Origin: an uncultured Bacteroidales bacterium
GTDB lineage: Bacteria; Bacteroidota; Bacteroidia; Bacteroidales; Paludibacteraceae
Assembly (NCBI GenBank): GCA_902799555.1
Contig: CADCBB010000011.1
Location: forward strand, 24,592-88,591
Length of the DNA: 64,000 nt
Reading direction: 5' to 3'
Below are positions 59,495 to 64,000 of this stretch, piece after piece. Below the pieces are notes generated by a model, which worked only from the letters and a program-made list of their open reading frames with translations, ran no database searches and had not been told where the DNA came from. The position numbers and the translations under genes are program-made. Every line of letters begins with the position of its first letter. Positions within the stretch are counted from its first letter, which is position 1.

Positions 59495-59514
59495 GCGGCG
59501 CGATAAAGCGCCGC
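59495..59514. promoter_or_regulatory. GC-rich inverted repeat at the transcription start
   Basis: GCGGCGC (59495-59501), 6 bases, GCGCCGC (59508-59514) overlaps the -7 box and the expected transcription start of the 3906-residue gene. It may be an operator or the first mRNA hairpin. Confidence 0.65.
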
Positions 59515-59544
59515 AAAGTTACTGCTTTTTTGCGACATACACAA
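59514..59544 (-). promoter_or_regulatory. Promoter of the 3906-residue gene
   Basis: Minus-strand TTG (59544-59542), TATGTCGC-A-tract-GCAG spacer, TAACTTTG (59521-59514). It drives the giant gene, the 43-residue gene and probably the 621-residue gene. Confidence 0.85.
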
Positions 59545-59628
59545 GAGTTCAGGGCTAAAAAAGACCAAAAATATTATTTTTGTAAAGAAAAGATAGCAAA
59601 ATCGTAAAAATCGATCGTCGATTAGAGA

Positions 59629-59692
59629 CTCTTTCACTCCTTCATTCTTTCACTCATTAACTCTTTCATTCTTTCACTCTTTCACTCCTTAC
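59629..59692. repeat. Period-8 array at the island 2 edge
   Basis: TTCACTCC/TTCATTCT/TTCACTCA/TTAACTCT units of eight bases repeat about eight times and include the last codons of the 144-residue gene (..RSERVKE). The rest of the gap 59428-59628 contains only the giant gene's leader and promoter. Confidence 0.85.
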
Positions 59693-60100
59693 CCCCCGAT
59701 AAATCTCCGTGAACATCCAGCCGTAGAAATGCTTGTAGCAGTTGCTTCCTTTGGGGATCGTCTTCCGGTACTCTGCATATTTCTCCTGCCAGATACGAGC
59801 CTGCGCGATATCTTCCTCACCAAACTCCTCCGGATGGTAGCATACCCGCTCAATGTCATGCGCCATCCTCTGTGCCGCCTTGATCATCTCCCGATTCCGC
59901 GTTGCACCTTCGGACCATGGTCCTTCGTGGAAGCGCATATAAAAGAGTTCGTGCAGTTTACTGCCGTCAGGGGCATAGGATTGCGGGCCTTGCGGGCGCC
60001 AACGGCAGACGAGACGAGCACGCCTTGCTTGACCTTCCTTGACGCTATCGATAGCGCCATGAACTTCGTCTATTCCATTTACAAATTTTGCTATAGCCAT
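59666..60100 (-). CDS. Hypothetical protein of island 2 (144 residues)
   Basis: The basic protein has an Arg/Trp-rich middle ('RRARLVCRWRPQGPQ'), a His-rich aromatic stretch (ELFYMRFHEGPW) and a helical C terminus ('KHFYGWMFTEIYRG'). It opens 'MAIAKFVNGIDEVHGA'. It resembles in outline the 129-residue protein of island 1 (MA[IV]xK opening, 'GA' turn, helical body, an aromatic C-terminal patch after 'G-x-x-x-x-K'), suggesting related small mobile modules. No recognised domain is present. The last six residues come from a tandem array. It lies downstream of the iteron-like repeats and the DUF3987 gene. Confidence 0.62.
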   Translation of the reverse strand: MAIAKFVNGIDEVHGAIDSVKEGQARRARLVCRWRPQGPQSYAPDGSKLHELFYMRFHEGPWSEGATRNREMIKAAQRMAHDIERVCYHPEEFGEEDIAQARIWQEKYAEYRKTIPKGSNCYKHFYGWMFTEIYRGVRSERVKE

Positions 60101-60222
60101 ATTATTAAATTGTTACGTAATGATAGGTACATGGTCCTGTGATGATACCGGCAATGGTCTAGGATTACCACGTTATACATAGGTAATCACCAGGAGATTG
60201 AGCCGATATGCGAAAATTGTAC

Positions 60223-60269
60223 TGGCGATAATGGCGATATTGGCGATATCGCCAGTTTCGCCAATATCG
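60223..60269. repeat. Iteron-like direct and inverted repeats
   Basis: TGGCGATA occurs three times with period 9 (60223, 60232, 60241). CGATATTGGCG (60235-60245) is inverted at CGCCAATATCG (60259-60269) with a 13-base centre, and TGGCGATATCGCCA (60241-60254) is a perfect palindrome. The block lies between the DUF3987 stop and the next gene. Confidence 0.85.
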
Positions 60270-61478
60270 TCATGCAGATTTTTTATAACGATCATGTCTG
60301 ATACGATATACGATGCCTTGTTGTTGCCAGGATTCATTCCATCGTTCCGCAGTACGCGAAGGGATGCCTTGGGAGGCAGCTTCTTTGATGAGGATCTGAT
60401 GCCCGAATTCGTCCGGAAGGAGTTTGAGGAGGACGGCTTTTTGATCCAGAGGTTTGATTTCCGGGACGATGGTATTGGCATCGCCATCAATGAGACGATA
60501 TGCGGCAGCCATGTGGAGGAGGAGACGGTTGCCGATGAGTTCGGCGGTTTCATAGTCGGAGTCAGCACATTCGGCAAAGTTGCCACGCATAGCGGAGAGC
60601 ACCATCGCGATCCTTTCTATCTGCACCGCCATTCGGATCACCGCCGAGTGAAAATTATCGCCCAGCAACTCGATCAGCGTCGCATACTCCGTCTCCAGGT
60701 GCTCGCCGAGACGCTCTTTCTGTGCATCCGTCAGACTCCATTCGCGCTCGTCGCCTTCCATCAGCGCCTCGTACGTGCGCAGGAGCCTGTTTCCTACCAT
60801 CTGCGGCACCGCGCTCTGCCCACCTTTGGAGCGCACATAGCGCTTGTCAAAACCGTTCGTTCCGCGGATGACGACCGTCAGCAGTCGCGAGAAATATCCG
60901 TTCTCCACGCTCGGCACCAAGGCCTTATACTGCCCGAAGGTACCTGTCAGCAGCATGCTCAGTCTCGGACACTTGATCTCCGAGGCGCCTTTGACGCGGT
61001 TTCGGCTGATCGCCTCATGTTCTGCCGCTTTACGAAGCGCTGTGTTGTAGTTCGCAGCACTTGCCTTCCAGATGTCGGTGATCACGCTTCCTTCGCTCTC
61101 ATGCATGTAGCCGACACCGCCTTGCGCCTCCAGCGCCTTATACCATGCCGCTAACGTGCTGTCGCCGGCAATCAGCATTGGATGCTGCTCGTCAATCACG
61201 CGCACCATCTCCAGCGCCTGGTTCGCGATACCTTTTCCGCTGGCTGCAGCTGCCAAAATGAAACATTGCAGGTTAGCGTAGTACTTCTTACCCGTCGGAC
61301 CATACCTAAAATACATATTAGGTACGCACGCACTCGCGGCCGCCAGCGTAGCCATCAAAATAATGTCCTGTTCCTCCGGCGTACTCGCCAGCGAAATCAT
61401 CTGTTGTACACTCTCAGGGAGTTTCTGCATGTCGAGATGCTCGACGATGCGCAAATCAATAGCATTTAGTTTTTCCAT
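60270..61478 (-). CDS. DUF3987-domain ATPase/primase-helicase-like protein
   Basis: The protein has about 402 residues. Near residues 75-90 is 'FILAAAASGKGIANQAL', a degenerate P-loop (A-S-G-K-G). The rest fits the DUF3987 family (archaeal/phage/plasmid primase-helicase-like or MCM-like proteins): 'LMLTGTFGQYKAL' type segment, helical middle, and a C-terminal winged-helix-like tail ('IPSRTAERWNESWQQQG'). In Bacteroidota such proteins lie in integrative elements and plasmids beside VirE-type N-terminal domains; here only the DUF3987 half is present. Its promoter lies in a cluster of GTGACA sites and its 3' end adjoins iteron-like repeats, a layout seen in replicons or phage satellites. Replication function is inferred. 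Confidence 0.78.
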   Translation of the reverse strand: MEKLNAIDLRIVEHLDMQKLPESVQQMISLASTPEEQDIILMATLAAASACVPNMYFRYGPTGKKYYANLQCFILAAAASGKGIANQALEMVRVIDEQHPMLIAGDSTLAAWYKALEAQGGVGYMHESEGSVITDIWKASAANYNTALRKAAEHEAISRNRVKGASEIKCPRLSMLLTGTFGQYKALVPSVENGYFSRLLTVVIRGTNGFDKRYVRSKGGQSAVPQMVGNRLLRTYEALMEGDEREWSLTDAQKERLGEHLETEYATLIELLGDNFHSAVIRMAVQIERIAMVLSAMRGNFAECADSDYETAELIGNRLLLHMAAAYRLIDGDANTIVPEIKPLDQKAVLLKLLPDEFGHQILIKEAASQGIPSRTAERWNESWQQQGIVYRIRHDRYKKSA

Positions 61479-61505
61479 AATAGTATAAAAATTTAAAATC
61501 GAGTG

Positions 61506-61578
61506 CAAAGATACAACAAAAAACGTCACTTTTAAAGGACATTTATGTCACATGACACTTAAGTGACATCAAGTGACA
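61506..61578 (-). promoter_or_regulatory. DUF3987 promoter with clustered GTGACA sites
   Basis: A -7 box TATCTTTG (61513-61506) on the minus strand is preceded by GTCAC (61525), TGTCAC (61546), TGACAC (61553), GTGACA (61563) and GTGACA (61573). CACTTAAGTG (61556-61565) is palindromic. The -33 TTG is missing, so activation or repression at these sites is plausible. The region 61479-61810 holds nothing else except the higBA promoter. Confidence 0.6.
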
Positions 61579-61753
61579 TTATTTTTTGAATTTTTCTGCA
61601 AATATACGATGAACATTTTGCATTTTCCAAATTATTTGCAATAATCGAAAATTTTTCTTTCATTTTCTTTCAAAACCCCACAAAAAAAGAAATAGCCTGA
61701 GAGTTAAGAAATATATAAAAATTACTCAAATATTACGATTTTTGGAAAAATAT

Positions 61754-61784
61754 TTGGATATATGGAATTTTTTATATAATTTTG
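61754..61784 (+). promoter_or_regulatory. Promoter of higBA
   Basis: TTG (61754-61756), GGATATATGG and T-rich spacer, TAATTTTG (61777-61784). The toxin ATG is at 61811. Confidence 0.8.
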
Positions 61785-61810
61785 CAGCGTGAAACAAAAT
61801 CAAACGAAAC

Positions 61811-62107
61811 ATGCGCGTAATAGCAAGAAAGAAACTAGTTGAGTATTACTCCATTCATCCGCAATCCAAAACAGCCTTAGATGAGTGGTATACAAAAACG
61901 GAAGAAGCTGAATGGCATAGTCTAAACGATATCAAGCAGACCTTTAACTCCGTTGATTATGTAGGCAATCAACATTATGTATTTAACATCAAGGGGAATG
62001 ATTTTCGTTTGATAGTAGTAATTAAGTTCACTCCTCAGCACGTGTTTATCCGCTTTATCGGAACACACGCTGAATATGATAAAATAACTGACATTCAAAA
62101 TTTGTAA
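61811..62107 (+). CDS. higB: HigB-like type II toxin (mRNA interferase)
   Basis: The 98-residue protein is basic and compact. It matches the HigB branch of the RelE superfamily: an N-terminal helix 'ALDEWYTKTEEAEWHSLNDIKQ', central 'YVFNIKGNDFRLIVVIKF', and C-terminal 'VFIRFIGTHAEYDKI', in which the conserved Arg, His, Tyr and Asp lie as in HigB. It cleaves mRNA at the ribosome. It is followed after four bases by higA in the toxin-first order typical of higBA. Confidence 0.92.
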   Translation: MRVIARKKLVEYYSIHPQSKTALDEWYTKTEEAEWHSLNDIKQTFNSVDYVGNQHYVFNIKGNDFRLIVVIKFTPQHVFIRFIGTHAEYDKITDIQNL

Positions 62108-62111
62108 GACT

Positions 62112-62480
62112 ATGGCACAGATTAAGACCGAAAAAGAGTATGAAGCAGCAATGAAGCGTATCGACGAGTTGCTGCCGTTGACATGGGGCGATAATGTGCC
62201 GGAAGATTCTCCGGAGAATATTGAGTTGTCGCTTCTCTCCGACCTCGTAGCCGAGTACGAGGATGTACATTATCCGATTGCAGTACCTTCATTAGTGGAG
62301 GTGCTCAAACTTCGTTTGTACGAAATGGGGTTGACACAAAAGAGCGCCGCAGAACTATTGGGCATCAGTTCGCCGCGAATGAGTGAGATTATGCATGGCA
62401 AGACAGAGCCATCGTTATCTCTGGCACGCACGATGTGCATCAAATTGAATATCACCCCTGAAATGGTGCTGGGATTGTAA
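62112..62480 (+). CDS. higA: HigA-like antitoxin with XRE helix-turn-helix
   Basis: The 122-residue protein has an acidic N-terminal part and a C-terminal helix-turn-helix: 'MGLTQKSAAELLGISSPRMSEIMHGKTEPSLS' (T-Q-x-x-A-A-x-L-G-I-x-x-x-R-x-S-E-I-x-x-G). It neutralises HigB and should repress the promoter at 61754-61784 by binding its operator. Ends 16 bases before a hairpin terminator. Confidence 0.93.
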   Translation: MAQIKTEKEYEAAMKRIDELLPLTWGDNVPEDSPENIELSLLSDLVAEYEDVHYPIAVPSLVEVLKLRLYEMGLTQKSAAELLGISSPRMSEIMHGKTEPSLSLARTMCIKLNITPEMVLGL

Positions 62481-62495
62481 AACGCCCTTAAAAAC

Positions 62496-62528
62496 ACAAT
62501 AACAGCCGGCAGTGCCGGCTGTTATTGT
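62496..62528. terminator. Terminator of higBA
   Basis: A 15-bp perfect stem ACAATAACAGCCGGC / GCCGGCTGTTATTGT with a 3-base loop and T-rich tail. Confidence 0.9.
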
Positions 62529-62535
62529 TTATATT

Positions 62536-62580
62536 CATTTCATCCACTAAGCCTCTCATCCACTCATCCCTTAAGCCTCC
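62536..62580. repeat. Period-8 array between higA and the phosphatase gene
   Basis: TCATCCAC, TAAGCCTC, TCATCCAC, TCATCCCT, TAAGCCTC units of eight bases. Confidence 0.8.
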
Positions 62581-62600
62581 GAGCGTTTGCGGCGGAGGAT

Positions 62601-64000
62601 TTATTCCACTCTACTGCCGCGAGCATCAAAGATATTGCCGTTTCGCTCAATATAGAGGACGCCATTCTTAATGACCTTTTTCGTGCCGGATAACGGGTCA
62701 TCGGTGATTTGATACTCAATGGCGGTAGGCTTGTCCTGGCTGTTAAGCTTGGCTTTAAGAGCTGCTATCTGCTCGGCTGTGAGCCAACCACCTTGAATGA
62801 AATGCTGCTTGACTGCCTCGTTAAAAGAGGGATCGGTAGCCGGATCCACACCACACATATGACGTAGGCAGTAACGGATGGTGTTGGGATGGCGGTACTC
62901 CTCGACGCGCAATTCAGAGGTGCGATAGTAATCATAACTAATGTCCTCCCAATTGGCATCACAGAGGGATGCGATAGTCGCACAGAATGCGCCTGTACGA
63001 TCAGCCCCGAGTGCACAGTGAATCTGGAATGGCACCGGGTGCGCATCATCGATGATGAACTCGACTGTCTCTTTGATCCACTGCGCAAAACGTTCACCAT
63101 CGGAGTAGTAGATGGCATTGTTGAAATCCGGCGTATGTCCGTTTTGCGTGCCGACATAAAGGACGTTGTTATTCGCAATGATAGACTGATAGTAGGCGGG
63201 GATTGTGATAGTATATGTATTTCCTCCGCAAGAGTAGGTGCTACCGGCATGGGAGGTCATATCTCCGCTGAGGGCGATGTCGCTTTGGATGCCGAATTGC
63301 TCCGCGAAATGACGTACGTAATTAAGTCGTTGTACTTCGGTGTCATATTTCGCGCGCGTTGGGTCAAACGGGTGGTAGGAGCGATAGAGGTGTTGGGTAC
63401 CCGGTACGCGGCGGAAATTGGATATCCGTGCCTGTTCCATACTATCGGTGAGGTTCCATTCTGCGAGCGGTTTGACATACCTGGCGTACTCCCATCGTTG
63501 CGCTATCTCATTCATATCGTCCCACGGCATGGAGAGGACCATCTTGTTATCGAAAACCAACCGGCTATCAATGCCTCCTTCCCAGGACGAATGGGAGCGT
63601 ACATCGTAGCTGGAACCATCGGTCTTGACTACATGGAACAGGAACTCTACTAATCCGCAGTTACCCACGCGTTCCACTTCGGAGAACGAAACGGTGCGGT
63701 AGAAGCAGCCGTCGGACGAATAGCTGGTCAGACGGTAGCCTTCATCCTCTTTGTCCCAAACGCTGAGCGAGCCATAGGTATAAACCTTGTTGACGTCGGA
63801 TTTTGCAATGTTGAAACGCTTGGAAGAGGTGGAGAAGATGAACGTAACCTGTTGGTTGAGGGTGTCGATCTTATAGCAGTTGTTCTTCTCTGTCGCGGAG
63901 AAAGAGACTCCGTTGTAGCCTGTTCCCAGATAGCTGAGTGTCAGGTTACATCCGTTTCCTGCCGATTGAGGCGTAAAGAGGAATCCTTGTCCTGAGGTGG
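62601..64000 (-). CDS. Secreted tyrosine-phosphatase-like protein, 5' end beyond the window
   Basis: The reading frame is open from the stop at 62601 to the end of the window, at least 466 codons, so the gene starts outside. The phosphatase loop is 'FQIHCALGADRTGAF', H-C-x5-R with the catalytic Cys, near the middle of the visible part; the following Asp and Arg segments fit a dual-specificity or PTP-like fold. The N-terminal visible part is beta-rich with Cys residues ('GYNGVSFSATEKNNCYKI') and no membrane segment. The C terminus 'KNGVLYIERNGNIF' has the Y-I-x-R motif shared with three surface proteins here. An extracellular or surface phosphatase is suggested; the substrate is unknown. Confidence 0.8.
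   Translation of the reverse strand, partial: TSGQGFLFTPQSAGNGCNLTLSYLGTGYNGVSFSATEKNNCYKIDTLNQQVTFIFSTSSKRFNIAKSDVNKVYTYGSLSVWDKEDEGYRLTSYSSDGCFYRTVSFSEVERVGNCGLVEFLFHVVKTDGSSYDVRSHSSWEGGIDSRLVFDNKMVLSMPWDDMNEIAQRWEYARYVKPLAEWNLTDSMEQARISNFRRVPGTQHLYRSYHPFDPTRAKYDTEVQRLNYVRHFAEQFGIQSDIALSGDMTSHAGSTYSCGGNTYTITIPAYYQSIIANNNVLYVGTQNGHTPDFNNAIYYSDGERFAQWIKETVEFIIDDAHPVPFQIHCALGADRTGAFCATIASLCDANWEDISYDYYRTSELRVEEYRHPNTIRYCLRHMCGVDPATDPSFNEAVKQHFIQGGWLTAEQIAALKAKLNSQDKPTAIEYQITDDPLSGTKKVIKNGVLYIERNGNIFDARGSRVE

Overview
The window is chromosomal DNA from a bacterium of the phylum Bacteroidota, most probably an uncultured gut-type member of the order Bacteroidales. The evidence is the housekeeping gene content, at least fifteen promoters with the Bacteroidota -33 (TTG) / -7 (TAnnTTTG) architecture, absence of clear Shine-Dalgarno sites, a type IX secretion component (PorW/SprE), and very large secreted repeat proteins with C-terminal sorting signals.

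Layout. 1-1364: end of birA and rfbB. 1395-11077: an AraC regulator, tRNA-Glu with rpsT, and a tightly packed leftward operon (lipoprotein PPIase, surA, OstA-like, outer-membrane barrel, dnaG, radical SAM protein, glycosyltransferase). 11124-14433: an accessory island of seven small leftward genes, including an HNH endonuclease and a tiny lipoprotein. 14472-19450: a two-gene accessory or defence-like unit, a Schlafen/AlbA_2 protein and an MmeI-like type IIG restriction-modification enzyme, separated by a helically phased T-tract array and a 217-bp inverted-repeat element. 19485-30693: core genes (ribD, prmC, recX, rfbC, rfbD, tRNA-Arg, DUF2461, rnhA, a broken gap gene, an M13 peptidase, a TerB-like protein, HIT protein, greA, miaB). 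30719-34229: tRNA-Pro, porW and tsaB. 34233-59544: a 25-kb leftward surface block with a barrel protein, a 2071-residue and a 3906-residue repeat protein, three medium secreted proteins and a 43-residue peptide gene. 59666-61578: a second small island with a DUF3987 ATPase, iteron-like repeats and a candidate operator. 61754-62528: a HigBA toxin-antitoxin pair. 62601-64000: a secreted tyrosine-phosphatase-like protein cut by the window end.

How it fits together. surA, the second PPIase, the OstA-like protein and two barrels serve outer-membrane biogenesis. PorW is part of the type IX secretion machine. The neighbouring large proteins are probable clients: one ends in a recognisable type A sorting domain, and four others share a short C-terminal Y-I-x-R motif that may be a variant sorting signal. 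rfbB, rfbC and rfbD make dTDP-rhamnose for surface polysaccharide.

The most unusual signals are about twenty scattered short tandem arrays of period 7-9 bp with a different unit at nearly every locus, several lying in frame inside conserved genes; the 11-bp phased array and inverted-repeat element in front of the restriction gene; the composition break in that gene's specificity region; the iteron cluster beside the DUF3987 gene; and the deletion that removes the catalytic histidine segment of gap. All calls come from reading the sequence by eye. Family names rest on motif recognition, not database searches.
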